Shown here: in pieces, positions 15,811 to 24,839 of the stretch
How positions within the stretch are numbered: position 1 is the first letter of the stretch
Layout of the letters: the number at the start of each line of letters is the position of its first letter
Source: Pelagihabitans sp947500445
GTDB taxonomy: Bacteria > Bacteroidota > Bacteroidia > Flavobacteriales > Flavobacteriaceae
Direction: 5' to 3'
Length of the DNA: 64,000 nt
Assembly: GCF_050589625.1 (NCBI RefSeq)
Contig: NZ_JBNGOP010000008.1
Coordinates: forward strand, 1-64,000
Notes under the pieces: model-generated
Told to the model about the DNA's origin: nothing
The model's input: only the letters and a program-made list of their open reading frames with translations
Databases searched by the model: none
Made by a program: the position numbers and the translations under genes

Positions 15811-16218
15811 ATGGGAGTTCGAAAAAGACAAATGGCCGAAAAGATAAAGGCAGAGAAAAAGCAGATCGCTTTTGCTAAATTGAACAACTGTCCTACTTCG
15901 CCTAGAAAAATGCGTATTGTAGCCGACCTTATCAGAGGGGTTCAAGTAGAAAAGGCATTGGCGATATTGAAGTTCAATTCCAAGGAGGCGTCAGGAAGAT
16001 TGGAGAAGTTGTTGCTTTCCGCCATCGCTAACTGGCAGGCCAAAAATGAAGATGCCGATATCGAAGGAGCCGATCTGTTCGTTAAAGAAATCAGGGTCGA
16101 TAGCGGTACAATGTTGAAAAGGTTGCGTCCCGCTCCTCAAGGAAGGGCACACAGAATACGAAAGCGTTCTAACCACGTAACGTTGGTTTTAGAATCTAAC
16201 AATAATATAGAGAGCTAG
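15811..16218 (+). CDS. rplV: Ribosomal protein L22
   Basis: This 135-residue 50S protein contributes the other side of the tunnel constriction. The core reads NNCPTSPRKMRIVADLIRG, and the tunnel loop includes RLRPAPQGRAHRIRKRSNH. The start at 15811 gives the N-terminal GVRKRQMAEKIKAEKK extension that I know from flavobacterial L22 proteins, and it follows rpsS by three bases, so I prefer it over the internal ATG. Confidence 0.96.
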   Translation: MGVRKRQMAEKIKAEKKQIAFAKLNNCPTSPRKMRIVADLIRGVQVEKALAILKFNSKEASGRLEKLLLSAIANWQAKNEDADIEGADLFVKEIRVDSGTMLKRLRPAPQGRAHRIRKRSNHVTLVLESNNNIES

Positions 16219-16219
16219 A

Positions 16220-16933
16220 ATGGGACAGAAAACAAATCCGATAGGAAATCGTCTAGGTATTATTAGAGGTTGGGAATCCAACTGGTACGGAGGTAATGAT
16301 TATGGAGATAAGCTTGCCGAAGACGATAAGATTAGAAAGTACATACATGCCCGTTTGGCAAAGGCCAGTGTTTCTAGAATAATCATTGAGCGCACCTTAA
16401 AGTTGATTACCGTTACGGTAACCACGGCAAGACCTGGAATCATCATCGGTAAGGGAGGTCAAGAAGTTGACAAACTTAAGGAAGAGCTTAAAAAAATTAC
16501 CAATAAAGAGGTTCAGATCAATATTCATGAGATCAAGAGGCCGGAAGTAGAGGCCAATCTTGTTGCTGCGAGTATTGCAAGACAGATCGAAAGTAGAATT
16601 TCCTTTAGAAGGGCCATAAAAATGGCGATTGCCGCGGCAATGCGAATGAATGCAGAGGGAATCAAGGTTCAGATTTCCGGTCGTTTGAACGGGGCCGAGA
16701 TGGCGCGTTCGGAGTCTTATAAGGATGGACGTATTCCACTTTCTACATTTCGTGCCGATATCGACTATGCACTTCACGAGGCGCATACGACTTACGGGCG
16801 TTTGGGAATCAAAGTCTGGATAATGAAGGGTGAGGTATACGGAAAAAGAGAGTTGTCCCCATTGGTAGGAATGTCTACCGGTTCAGGAGGAAAAGGAAAG
16901 CAAGACGGCCCAAGAAAGCGTCGTAGAAAGTAA
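16220..16933 (+). CDS. rpsC: Ribosomal protein S3
   Basis: This 237-residue protein helps form the mRNA entry channel and the ribosomal helicase. The KH domain shows ARPGIIIGKGGQEVDKLK (about 73-90). MGQKTNPIGNRLGI at the start and the basic tail are as expected. It begins one base after rplV. Confidence 0.98.
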   Translation: MGQKTNPIGNRLGIIRGWESNWYGGNDYGDKLAEDDKIRKYIHARLAKASVSRIIIERTLKLITVTVTTARPGIIIGKGGQEVDKLKEELKKITNKEVQINIHEIKRPEVEANLVAASIARQIESRISFRRAIKMAIAAAMRMNAEGIKVQISGRLNGAEMARSESYKDGRIPLSTFRADIDYALHEAHTTYGRLGIKVWIMKGEVYGKRELSPLVGMSTGSGGKGKQDGPRKRRRK

Positions 16934-16953
16934 TACAATAAAGAGACATTACA

Positions 16954-17379
16954 ATGTTACAGCCAAAAAGGACCAAGTTTCGTAAAATGCAGAAAGGCCG
17001 TATGAAAGGGCTTTCTACCAGAGGGCACCAACTTTCAAACGGAATGTTCGGTATTAAATCTTTGGATTCGAAATTCATTACGTCAAGACAGATAGAGGCT
17101 GCACGTATCGCAGCGACAAGATATATGAAGAGAGAGGGGCAGTTGTGGATAAAAATTTTCCCGGACAAGCCGATTACCAAAAAACCTCTTGAGGTTCGTA
17201 TGGGTAAGGGTAAGGGTGCTCCCGAGTATTTCGTTGCCGTGGTAAAGCCGGGTAGGGTAATGTTCGAAGTTGCCGGTGTTCCTATGGAAATTGCCAAGGA
17301 AGCATTGCGTCTTGCGGCACAGAAATTACCGGTAAAAACGAAATTTATCGTTGCTAGGGATTATGTTGATCAAAATTAA
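16954..17379 (+). CDS. rplP: Ribosomal protein L16
   Basis: This 141-residue 50S protein helps place the A-site tRNA. MLQPKRTKFRKMQKGRMKG and TRYMKREGQLWIKIFPDKP are diagnostic. The length is normal. It precedes rpmC by 12 bases. Confidence 0.98.
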   Translation: MLQPKRTKFRKMQKGRMKGLSTRGHQLSNGMFGIKSLDSKFITSRQIEAARIAATRYMKREGQLWIKIFPDKPITKKPLEVRMGKGKGAPEYFVAVVKPGRVMFEVAGVPMEIAKEALRLAAQKLPVKTKFIVARDYVDQN

Positions 17380-17391
17380 TCGATAGAAAGC

Positions 17392-17583
17392 ATGAAAAAA
17401 CAAGAGGTAAAAGAATTGTCTATCGAAGAGCTTAAAGAAAAGCTTGCCGAGTATACAAAGCAGCATGCAGATTTAAAAATGGCACATTTTGTAACGCCAT
17501 TGGAAAATCCGCTTCAAATCAGAAAAGTACGAAGAACTGCTGCGCGATTGGCAACGGAATTAACTAAAAGGGAAAACCAATAA
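17392..17583 (+). CDS. rpmC: Ribosomal protein L29
   Basis: This 63-residue two-helix protein lies at the tunnel exit beside L23. The start KKQEVKELSIEELKEKL and the end VRRTAARLATELTKRE are typical. It is followed by rpsQ after 13 bases. Confidence 0.96.
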   Translation: MKKQEVKELSIEELKEKLAEYTKQHADLKMAHFVTPLENPLQIRKVRRTAARLATELTKRENQ

Positions 17584-17596
17584 TTGGTTCTGCTTT

Positions 17597-17854
17597 ATGG
17601 AAAAAAGAAACTTAAGAAAAGAGAGAATCGGTGTTGTAACTAGCAACAAAATGGAAAAGTCCATTGTTGTTGCGGAGGTTAAAAGAGTAAAACACCCCAT
17701 GTACGGAAAATTCGTTTTGAAAACGAAAAAATACGTGGCGCACGACGAGAAGAACGACTGCAAAGAGGGTGATACCGTAAAGATTATGGAGACCCGTCCA
17801 ATGAGCAAGACAAAGTGTTGGAGGTTAGTAGAAATTTTAGAAAGAGCTAAATAA
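17597..17854 (+). CDS. rpsQ: Ribosomal protein S17
   Basis: This 85-residue OB-fold protein binds the 5' domain of 16S rRNA early in assembly. RKERIGVVTSNKMEKSIVV, VKHPMYGKFV and ETRPMSKTKCWRLVEI are clear family motifs. It ends two bases before rplN. Confidence 0.97.
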   Translation: MEKRNLRKERIGVVTSNKMEKSIVVAEVKRVKHPMYGKFVLKTKKYVAHDEKNDCKEGDTVKIMETRPMSKTKCWRLVEILERAK

Positions 17855-17856
17855 TT

Positions 17857-18225
17857 ATGTTACAGCAGGAATCTAGACTAAAGGTAGCGGATAACACTGG
17901 GGCGAAGGAGGTTTTAACCATCCGTGTCCTTGGTGGTACGAAAAGGAGGTATGCTTCCATCGGTGATAAAATTGTAGTTACCGTAAAGGAGGCTACCCCT
18001 AACGGAGGTATTAAAAAAGGTGCTGTTTCTACCGCGGTAGTGGTACGCACGAAGAAAGAGGTTAGAAGGCCCGATGGTTCTTATATCCGTTTCGATGATA
18101 ATGCCTGTGTTCTTTTAAACCCGACAGGGGAAATGAGGGGAACACGTGTTTTTGGTCCGGTTGCAAGAGAGCTTCGTGACAAACAGTTTATGAAGATTGT
18201 ATCATTGGCCCCTGAGGTACTATAA
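17857..18225 (+). CDS. rplN: Ribosomal protein L14
   Basis: This 122-residue protein forms part of the subunit interface. MLQQESRLKVADNTGAKEV at the start and GTRVFGPVARELRDKQFMKI near the end are diagnostic. A longer frame of the next gene overlaps its end, but the real rplX start lies after its stop. Confidence 0.98.
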   Translation: MLQQESRLKVADNTGAKEVLTIRVLGGTKRRYASIGDKIVVTVKEATPNGGIKKGAVSTAVVVRTKKEVRRPDGSYIRFDDNACVLLNPTGEMRGTRVFGPVARELRDKQFMKIVSLAPEVL

Positions 18226-18235
18226 TAGTAGAACA

Positions 18236-18550
18236 ATGAAGAAGTTAAAGATAAAAACAGGCGATACCGTTAGGATCATAGCAGGTGACCACAAAGGAAC
18301 CGAAGGTAAGGTGATGATGGTGGACAAGGTGAAGAACCGTGCTATTGTGGAAGGAGCCAATATGGTTTCAAAACACGAAAAGCCAAGTGCGAAAAACCCG
18401 CAAGGGGGAATCGTTAAAAAAGAGGCCGCGATCCATATTTCCAACCTGGCATTGATCGATGTGAAATCCGGAGAGACCACAAGAGTTGGTTTTGAGGTAC
18501 GTGACGGTAAAAAAGTACGATTTTCCAAAAAATCCAACGAAGTAATTTAG
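18236..18550 (+). CDS. rplX: Ribosomal protein L24
   Basis: This 104-residue KOW-domain protein starts 50S assembly. The core is KTGDTVRIIAGDHKGTEGKV, and NMVSKHEKPSAKNPQGGI follows. An upstream ATG at 18197 would add 13 residues inside rplN. The ATG at 18236 gives the normal MKKLKIKTGD start and is the better choice. Confidence 0.96.
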   Translation: MKKLKIKTGDTVRIIAGDHKGTEGKVMMVDKVKNRAIVEGANMVSKHEKPSAKNPQGGIVKKEAAIHISNLALIDVKSGETTRVGFEVRDGKKVRFSKKSNEVI

Positions 18551-18552
18551 TT

Positions 18553-19104
18553 ATGGCATACGTTGCAAGATTAAAACAAGAATATAAGGACCGCGTCGTT
18601 GAGGCGTTAAAGCAGGAGTTCGGTTACAAGAACGTAATGCAGGTGCCCAAATTGGAAAAAATTGTGGTCAGTAGAGGTGTCGGCGGTGCAGTTGCCGATA
18701 AGAAGCTTATCGACCATGCCGTGGATGAACTGACCAACATTACCGGACAGAAAGCCGTCGCTACCGTATCCAAAAAGGATGTTGCTGCTTTTAAGTTAAG
18801 AAAGGGCATGCCCATCGGTGCAAAAGTGACCTTGCGTGGTGAGCGCATGTATGAGTTTTTGGATCGTTTGGTTACATCTTCCTTGCCAAGGGTAAGGGAT
18901 TTTCAGGGAATACGCGCTACCGGTTTCGATGGTAGGGGGAATTATAGTTTGGGTGTTACCGAACAGATTATTTTTCCGGAAATCAATATTGATAAAATCA
19001 ACAGGATAAGCGGAATGGATATCACTTTCGTTACTTCTGCGGAAACCGACAAAGAAGCAAAATCGTTATTAACAGAATTGGGATTACCCTTTAAAAAGAA
19101 CTAG
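18553..19104 (+). CDS. rplE: Ribosomal protein L5
   Basis: This 183-residue 50S protein binds 5S rRNA and contacts the P-site tRNA. The stretch FRLxKGMPIG-type (here FKLRKGMPIGAKVTLRG, about 79-95) and RDFQGIRATGFDGRGNYSLGV are diagnostic. It lies two bases after rplX and one base before rpsN. Confidence 0.98.
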   Translation: MAYVARLKQEYKDRVVEALKQEFGYKNVMQVPKLEKIVVSRGVGGAVADKKLIDHAVDELTNITGQKAVATVSKKDVAAFKLRKGMPIGAKVTLRGERMYEFLDRLVTSSLPRVRDFQGIRATGFDGRGNYSLGVTEQIIFPEINIDKINRISGMDITFVTSAETDKEAKSLLTELGLPFKKN

Positions 19105-19105
19105 T

Positions 19106-19375
19106 ATGGCTAAGGAATCAATGAAAGCCCGTGAGCGTAAAAGGGCAAAGACCGTTGCAAAATATGCTGCAAAGCGAAAAGCGTTGAAGGAGGCGGGTGA
19201 CTATGAGGCATTGCAAAAGCTTCCAAAGGACGCTTCTCCGGTAAGAATGCATAACCGTTGCAAATTGACCGGTAGACCTAGAGGATACATGAGGACGTTC
19301 GGAATATCCAGGGTAACGTTCAGGGAGATGGCCAACCAAGGGTTGATTCCCGGTGTGAAAAAAGCTAGCTGGTAA
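19106..19375 (+). CDS. rpsN: Ribosomal protein S14, zinc-free type
   Basis: This 89-residue 30S head protein has the long form without the paired CxxC zinc motifs; a single cysteine remains (HNRCKLTGRPRGYMR). This form does not depend on zinc. The end GLIPGVKKASW is typical. It lies within the spc-type gene block between rplE and rpsH. Confidence 0.97.
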   Translation: MAKESMKARERKRAKTVAKYAAKRKALKEAGDYEALQKLPKDASPVRMHNRCKLTGRPRGYMRTFGISRVTFREMANQGLIPGVKKASW

Positions 19376-19429
19376 AGAAAATTATAGTTATTTCTCTCAA
19401 GCGTAGGGAAAGGTTTATACTTAGAAAAA

Positions 19430-19828
19430 ATGGTAACAGATACTATCGCAGATTATTTAACTAGGATTAGAAACGCCAGTAGAGCTGGTCATAGGGTCGT
19501 TGAGATTCCAGGTTCTAATGTAAAACGGGAAATTACCAAAATCTTGTTCGATCAAGGGTACATTTTAAGTTACAAGTTCGAGGAAGACAAGGTACAGGGC
19601 GTGATAAAGATCGCTTTGAAATACGACAAGTCCACAAAAGAGCCTGTAATACGTCAAATTCAGCGGGTAAGTAAGCCTGGATTAAGGAAATACGCCGGAT
19701 CGGAAGGATTGCCAAGGGTATTGAACGGTTTGGGAATCGCAATCGTATCCACCTCACATGGTGTGATGACGAGCAAGCAGGCCAAGCGTGATAACGTTGG
19801 CGGCGAGGTGTTGTGTTACGTATACTAA
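19430..19828 (+). CDS. rpsH: Ribosomal protein S8
   Basis: This 132-residue protein binds the central domain of 16S rRNA. TDTIADYLTRIRNASRAGH at the start and GLGIAIVSTSHGVMTSKQAK near the end are diagnostic. In enteric bacteria S8 represses its own operon; that is not shown here. Confidence 0.98.
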   Translation: MVTDTIADYLTRIRNASRAGHRVVEIPGSNVKREITKILFDQGYILSYKFEEDKVQGVIKIALKYDKSTKEPVIRQIQRVSKPGLRKYAGSEGLPRVLNGLGIAIVSTSHGVMTSKQAKRDNVGGEVLCYVY

Positions 19829-19847
19829 TCGAAAGAAAGTTGTAGAA

Positions 19848-20390
19848 ATGTCAAGAATAGGTAATAATCCAGTCGCGATTTCCGAAGGAGTCACGGTCGA
19901 TGTAAAAGAAAATCTGATTACCGTAAAAGGGAAATTGGGAGAGCTTACACAGGAATTTTCAGGAGTGGAGATCAAAATAGAGGATGGGAACGTTTTCGTT
20001 ACCCGACCTTCCGATTCCAAAGAGCACAAGTCCATGCATGGGCTATACCGTTCGTTGGTCAGGAATATGATCGAAGGTGTTTCCAAAGGATGGACGAAAG
20101 AGTTGGAATTGGTAGGGGTAGGATACCGTGCCAGTAACCAAGGTCAGAAATTGGATTTGGCCCTCGGTTTTTCACACAACATCGTTTTGGAACTGGCCCC
20201 TGAGGTAAAAGTGGAAACGATTTCCGAAAAAGGAAAGAATCCAATAGTAAAACTGACTTCTCATGACAAGCAATTGGTAGGGCAGATAGCCGCCAAGATA
20301 CGAGGTTTCCGTAAGCCTGAGCCTTACAAAGGAAAAGGAGTGAAGTTTGTTGGTGAGCAACTAAGAAGAAAAGCAGGTAAATCAGCTTAA
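19848..20390 (+). CDS. rplF: Ribosomal protein L6
   Basis: This 180-residue protein lies near the factor-binding site of the 50S subunit. MSRIGNNPVAISEGV at the start, the central LVGVGYRASNQGQ and the final FRKPEPYKGKGVKF stretch are typical. An earlier start at 19788 would overlap rpsH by 41 bases and add 20 unrelated residues, so I take 19848. Confidence 0.96.
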   Translation: MSRIGNNPVAISEGVTVDVKENLITVKGKLGELTQEFSGVEIKIEDGNVFVTRPSDSKEHKSMHGLYRSLVRNMIEGVSKGWTKELELVGVGYRASNQGQKLDLALGFSHNIVLELAPEVKVETISEKGKNPIVKLTSHDKQLVGQIAAKIRGFRKPEPYKGKGVKFVGEQLRRKAGKSA

Positions 20391-20400
20391 TAATAGTATA

Positions 20401-20757
20401 ATGGGACTGTCGAAAATTCAAAGAAAATCTAGAATTAGAAAAAGAATCAGAAAAGTTTCCTTTGGTACCGAAGCACGGCCAAGGTTGTCCATTTTCCGAA
20501 GCAACAACGAGATTTATGCGCAGGTAATCAACGATGACGAAGGAAAGACTTTGGTTGCCGTTTCTTCCCGCGACAAGGCGTTGGCCAAAGAGAAAGGAAG
20601 CAAAAGCGAAATCGCTACTTTGGTTGGTAAAGCTGTTGCCGAAAAGGCCAAAAAGGCCGGTATCGATAAAGTTGCCTTCGATAGGGGAGGGAACCTATAC
20701 CACGGTAGGGTAAAGGCGTTGGCCGAAGGAGCAAGGGAAGCAGGACTTGAATTCTAA
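20401..20757 (+). CDS. rplR: Ribosomal protein L18
   Basis: This 118-residue protein binds 5S rRNA with L5. RPRLSIFRSNNEIYAQVI and the closing FDRGGNLYHGRVKALAEGAREAGL are diagnostic. It precedes rpsE by nine bases. Confidence 0.98.
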   Translation: MGLSKIQRKSRIRKRIRKVSFGTEARPRLSIFRSNNEIYAQVINDDEGKTLVAVSSRDKALAKEKGSKSEIATLVGKAVAEKAKKAGIDKVAFDRGGNLYHGRVKALAEGAREAGLEF

Positions 20758-20766
20758 ATAAAATTT

Positions 20767-21291
20767 ATGTACCAGAAGTATAAAAACGTAGAGACTGTAA
20801 AACCGGGAGGTTTGGATTTAAAGGACAAACTAGTCGGCGTACAGCGGGTTACCAAAGTAACCAAGGGTGGTAGGGCTTTCGGATTTTCCGCCATTGTGGT
20901 CGTAGGAGACGAGAACGGTGTCGTAGGACACGGTTTGGGCAAGTCCAAGGAAGTTGCCACTGCGATAGCGAAGGCAATTGAAGACGCTAAGAAAAATTTG
21001 ATCCGTATACCATTGAACAAGCATACCCTTCCGCATGAGCAGAAAGGGAAATTTGGTGGAGCACGGGTGTACATTCAGCCAGCTTCGCATGGTACCGGTG
21101 TTATCGCCGGTGGTGCAGTACGTTCTGTTTTGGAATCGGTAGGGGTGCACGATGTACTTTCGAAGTCTCAAGGTTCCTCCAACCCGCACAACGTAGTGAA
21201 GGCCACTTTCGATGCACTGTTGCAACTGCGCGATGCCGGAGCGGTAGCGCGACAAAGAGGTGTGTCTCTAGAAAAGGTTTTTAAAGGATAA
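20767..21291 (+). CDS. rpsE: Ribosomal protein S5
   Basis: This 174-residue 30S protein affects decoding accuracy. LVGVQRVTKVTKGGRAFGFSA, the glycine-rich GDENGVVGHGLGKSKEV and the loop ASHGTGVIAGGAVRSVLE are diagnostic. It is followed by a 105-base gap before rpmD. Confidence 0.98.
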   Translation: MYQKYKNVETVKPGGLDLKDKLVGVQRVTKVTKGGRAFGFSAIVVVGDENGVVGHGLGKSKEVATAIAKAIEDAKKNLIRIPLNKHTLPHEQKGKFGGARVYIQPASHGTGVIAGGAVRSVLESVGVHDVLSKSQGSSNPHNVVKATFDALLQLRDAGAVARQRGVSLEKVFKG

Positions 21292-21396
21292 ATTAATAGT
21301 AGTATAAAGTACAAAGTAACTGGTATTCGGTAGTGTATTTACAAGTGCCCGCCCATACTACCTACAACATACGAAATACGCAATACTAAATTTGAG

Positions 21397-21576
21397 ATGG
21401 CAAAGATTAAGGTAAAGCAGGTTCGTAGCAGTATTAAAAAATTGCAGAACCAAAAGAGAACATTGCAAGCATTGGGCCTTAAGAGAATAGGGCAGGTGGT
21501 AGAACATGAGGCCACACCGAATATCCTTGGAATGATAGATAAAGTCAAACATTTGGTTTCTACCGAAGAAGCTTAA
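21397..21576 (+). CDS. rpmD: Ribosomal protein L30
   Basis: This small gene encodes 59 residues of the 50S subunit. MAKIKVKQVRSSIKKLQNQ at the start and QALGLKRIGQVVEH in the middle are family features. It lies in the expected place between rpsE and rplO. It is longer than nothing else nearby on this strand and has a clear ATG; the end at 21576 is 14 bases before rplO. Confidence 0.96.
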   Translation: MAKIKVKQVRSSIKKLQNQKRTLQALGLKRIGQVVEHEATPNILGMIDKVKHLVSTEEA

Positions 21577-21590
21577 GATATTATATAAAG

Positions 21591-22043
21591 ATGGATTTAA
21601 GTAGTTTAAAACCGGCAAAAGGTGCTTCCAACAAAGCTGGTAAAATCGTAGGAAGAGGTCAGGGCTCCGGAAAAGGAGGTACGGCTACGCGAGGACATAA
21701 AGGTGCGAAGTCACGATCTGGTTATTCCAAGAAAATTGGTTTCGAGGGTGGTCAAATGCCATTGCAACGTCGTGTGCCTAAATTTGGCTTCACCAATATC
21801 AACAGAAAAGAATACCAAGGCATCAACTTGGATAAACTACAGGAGCTTGTAGACAAGAAGTTGGTTAAAGATACCGTCACCCACGACGACCTCGTGGCTA
21901 ACCGGTTGGCACGAAAAAACGATCTTGTAAAGATTTTGGGAGGTGGCGAATTAAAGGCATCCCTAAAAATTTCGGTACATAAATTTACTGCTAGCGCCAA
22001 AGCGGCTATCGAAGCGGCCGGTGGCGAAGCAATAAATTTGTAA
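21591..22043 (+). CDS. rplO: Ribosomal protein L15
   Basis: This 150-residue protein is a late-assembly 50S component. The glycine-rich start (GRGQGSGKGGTATRGHKGAK, about 24-43) and GFEGGQMPLQRRVPKFGF are diagnostic. It is followed 12 bases later by secY, the usual arrangement. Confidence 0.98.
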   Translation: MDLSSLKPAKGASNKAGKIVGRGQGSGKGGTATRGHKGAKSRSGYSKKIGFEGGQMPLQRRVPKFGFTNINRKEYQGINLDKLQELVDKKLVKDTVTHDDLVANRLARKNDLVKILGGGELKASLKISVHKFTASAKAAIEAAGGEAINL

Positions 22044-22055
22044 GGAACAGTTATT

Positions 22056-23399
22056 ATGAAGAAATTTTTTGAGACCATATCCAATATCTGGAAAATCGAA
22101 GAGCTTAGAAATAGGATCTTGATTACCTTGGGGCTACTCGTGGTGTATCGTTTTGGTTGTCAAATCGTATTGCCCGGTATCGATTCCAATCAATTGGGCT
22201 CGTTGGCCGATGAAACGGGACAGGGAATATTTGGACTCTTAAATGCATTTACCGGAGGAGCTTTTTCCAATGCCTCCATTTTTGCATTGGGTATCATGCC
22301 CTACATTTCTGCATCCATTGTGGTGCAGTTAATGGGTATCGCTATACCGTATCTTCAGAAGCTACAAAAAGAGGGTGAGAGTGGTAGAAAGACCATTAAT
22401 CAGATTACCCGTTGGTTGACCATTGCAATCTGTGTGGTTCAGGCACCGGCATACCTATATGGGTTGGAGGCGTTTGGTGTTCCGAATAGTGCCTTCGTTC
22501 TAGGAAAAGGAATCGATTTTATTGTGCCGGCGGTAATCATATTGGTTACAGGCTGTGTATTTGCCATGTGGTTGGGTGAAAAGATTACGGATAAGGGTAT
22601 CGGAAATGGTATTTCTCTTCTGATTATGATTGGTATTATCGCTACCATGCCCCAGTCTTTTGTGCAGGAATTTGTATCACGTACTGCCAATAACACCGGC
22701 GGGTTGATGTTTATTCTTATCGAAGTGATTATTTGGTTCTTGGTAATATTGGCCAGTGTGTTGTTGGTCATGGCGACAAGACAGATTCCGGTGCAGTACG
22801 CAAGAAGGACTGCCTCTGGAGGGTATGAGAAAAACGTGATGGGATCGCGACAATATATTCCATTAAAGTTGAATGCCTCTGGGGTGATGCCAATTATTTT
22901 TGCGCAAGCAATTATGTTCGTTCCCGGATTGATAGGTGGCGCTTTTGACGAAACCGCTGCCGGTCAGTGGATTCAAGTGCAGTTTAGCGATATTTTCGGA
23001 TGGGCCTATAACATTCTGTTCGGGTTATTGATTATCATATTCACCTATTTTTATACGGCGATTACCGTTCCTACCAATAAAATGGCGGACGATTTGAAGC
23101 GTAGTGGAGGATTCATTCCCGGAATACGTCCGGGTAAGGAAACCGGAGACTATTTGGATAAGATTATGTCGTTGATTACTTTGCCAGGTTCCATATTTTT
23201 AGCACTTTTGGCGGTTTTACCGGCGATCGTCGTAAAACTTATGGATGTTCAGGCAGGTTGGGCGTTGTTTTTCGGAGGTACATCACTTTTAATTATGGTG
23301 GGTGTTGCCATTGACACCGTACAACAGGTCAACGCTTATTTGTTGAATAGACATTATGATGGATTAATGAAATCCGGTAAAAATAGAAAAGTAGCTTAA
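22056..23399 (+). CDS. secY: Protein translocase subunit SecY
   Basis: This 447-residue inner-membrane protein forms the Sec channel with SecE and SecG. Ten hydrophobic segments are visible. The plug region follows helix 1 (FGLLNAFTGGAFSNASIFALGIMPYISASI begins near residue 62), and the cytoplasmic loop IPVQYARRTASGG lies near 240. The length is normal. No adk or map gene separates it from infA. Confidence 0.97.
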   Translation: MKKFFETISNIWKIEELRNRILITLGLLVVYRFGCQIVLPGIDSNQLGSLADETGQGIFGLLNAFTGGAFSNASIFALGIMPYISASIVVQLMGIAIPYLQKLQKEGESGRKTINQITRWLTIAICVVQAPAYLYGLEAFGVPNSAFVLGKGIDFIVPAVIILVTGCVFAMWLGEKITDKGIGNGISLLIMIGIIATMPQSFVQEFVSRTANNTGGLMFILIEVIIWFLVILASVLLVMATRQIPVQYARRTASGGYEKNVMGSRQYIPLKLNASGVMPIIFAQAIMFVPGLIGGAFDETAAGQWIQVQFSDIFGWAYNILFGLLIIIFTYFYTAITVPTNKMADDLKRSGGFIPGIRPGKETGDYLDKIMSLITLPGSIFLALLAVLPAIVVKLMDVQAGWALFFGGTSLLIMVGVAIDTVQQVNAYLLNRHYDGLMKSGKNRKVA

Positions 23400-23450
23400 G
23401 TGAAAAAGAATGCAACGGGTATTTCTAAAGCCTGTTGAAAAGGGAATACT

Positions 23451-23666
23451 ATGGCGAAACAAGCAGCAATAGAGCAAGATGGAAGTATTATCGAAGCATT
23501 GTCCAATGCGATGTTTCGGGTAGAATTGGAAAATGGGCATGTAGTTACCGCACATATTTCCGGAAAGATGCGTATGCATTACATAAAGTTGCTTCCCGGA
23601 GATAAGGTAAAGTTGGAAATGAGTCCGTACGATTTAACAAAAGCACGGATAACCTATAGGTACTAA
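23451..23666 (+). CDS. infA: Translation initiation factor IF-1
   Basis: This 71-residue OB-fold protein blocks the A site during initiation. MAKQAAIEQDGSIIEALSNAMF, GHVVTAHISGKMRMHYIKLLPGD and the DLTKARITYRY end are typical. It lies 51 bases after secY. Confidence 0.97.
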   Translation: MAKQAAIEQDGSIIEALSNAMFRVELENGHVVTAHISGKMRMHYIKLLPGDKVKLEMSPYDLTKARITYRY

Positions 23667-23763
23667 GTCGTTTTGTAACCAAAGCGATAGCAAGGATAAA
23701 GGATACGGGAGAACAACTACCGGTCCGCAAAAGTAGATAAAGGCAGTAGTAAAATATAAGGAC

Positions 23764-23880
23764 GTGAAAGTAAGAGCATCAGTTAAGAAAAGAAGTGCCG
23801 ACTGCAAAATTGTTCGCAGAAAGGGCAGGTTGTACGTAATCAACAAAAAGAATCCTAGGTTTAAACAAAGACAAGGCTAG
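23764..23880 (+). CDS. rpmJ: Ribosomal protein L36, zinc-free type, GTG start
   Basis: This 38-residue gene is short and starts with GTG. It reads MKVRASVKKRSADCKIVRRKG and ends in FKQRQG, the conserved L36 ends. Only one cysteine is left of the usual zinc-binding set, so this is the zinc-independent form, in step with the S14 gene. It sits two bases before rpsM, the common place for rpmJ. Confidence 0.95.
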   Translation: MKVRASVKKRSADCKIVRRKGRLYVINKKNPRFKQRQG

Positions 23881-23882
23881 TT

Positions 23883-24257
23883 ATGGCAAGAATTGCAGGT
23901 ATAGATGTACCAAAACAGAAAAGGGGCGTTATCGCGTTGACTTACATCTTTGGTATCGGGAAAAGCAGGGCAAAGGAAATTTTGGCCGTTGCAAAGGTGA
24001 ATGAAGATACCAAGGTATCGGATTGGAACGATGATGAGATAGGACGCATCCGTGATGCCGTTGGTTCCTACACCATCGAAGGAGAGCTTCGTTCCGAGAC
24101 GCAGTTGAACATCAAACGTCTTATGGATATCGGTTGTTACCGGGGTATTCGCCACAGATCTGGTTTGCCGTTGAGAGGACAACGTACAAAAAACAATTCC
24201 AGGACAAGAAAAGGAAAACGTAAAACAGTTGCCAACAAGAAAAAGGCTACTAAATAA
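23883..24257 (+). CDS. rpsM: Ribosomal protein S13
   Basis: This 124-residue protein of the 30S head contacts the P-site tRNA and the 50S subunit. MARIAGIDVPKQKRGVIALTYIFGIG at the start (seen to about residue 26) and YRGIRHRSGLPLRGQRTKNN are diagnostic. A 99-base gap without features precedes rpsK. Confidence 0.98.
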   Translation: MARIAGIDVPKQKRGVIALTYIFGIGKSRAKEILAVAKVNEDTKVSDWNDDEIGRIRDAVGSYTIEGELRSETQLNIKRLMDIGCYRGIRHRSGLPLRGQRTKNNSRTRKGKRKTVANKKKATK

Positions 24258-24356
24258 TAAATAGTCATTAGTATTTAGACGTTAGAAGAATCTGTTTGAA
24301 ATGTAAAAGTCTAGGATTCCAATAACTAAGAACTAACAACTAGAAACTAAAAGAAT

Positions 24357-24749
24357 ATGGCAAAGACAAATGCAAAAGCCGCTAAAAAGCGAAAGGTAGT
24401 TATCGAATCTGTAGGAGAGGCCCACGTAACGGCTTCTTTTAACAATATCATTATTTCCTTGACCAATAAAAAGGGAGACGTTATTTCATGGTCTTCAGCC
24501 GGTAAAATGGGTTTTAGGGGTTCCAAAAAGAATACTCCTTACGCTGCACAGATTGCGGCCGAAGATTGTGCAAAGGTGGCGCACGAAGCCGGTTTGCGAA
24601 AGGTAAAGGTATATGTCAAAGGGCCTGGAAACGGAAGGGAGTCCGCAATACGCTCCATACACAACTCCGGAATAGAGGTTACCGAAATTATCGATGTTAC
24701 CCCAATGCCGCACAACGGGTGTAGGCCTCCAAAGAGAAGAAGAGTTTAA
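24357..24749 (+). CDS. rpsK: Ribosomal protein S11
   Basis: This 130-residue 30S platform protein helps shape the mRNA exit. AHVTASFNNIIISLTNKKGD, GFRGSKKNTPYAAQ and the final PMPHNGCRPPKRRRV are diagnostic. Confidence 0.98.
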   Translation: MAKTNAKAAKKRKVVIESVGEAHVTASFNNIIISLTNKKGDVISWSSAGKMGFRGSKKNTPYAAQIAAEDCAKVAHEAGLRKVKVYVKGPGNGRESAIRSIHNSGIEVTEIIDVTPMPHNGCRPPKRRRV

Positions 24750-24839
24750 ATCACATTAATTTATATTTCAACCGAAGTGTAGTGAACGATTATCGAAGGA
24801 TAAGCCTTAATTCATAATCACACTTCAAACAATTAGAAA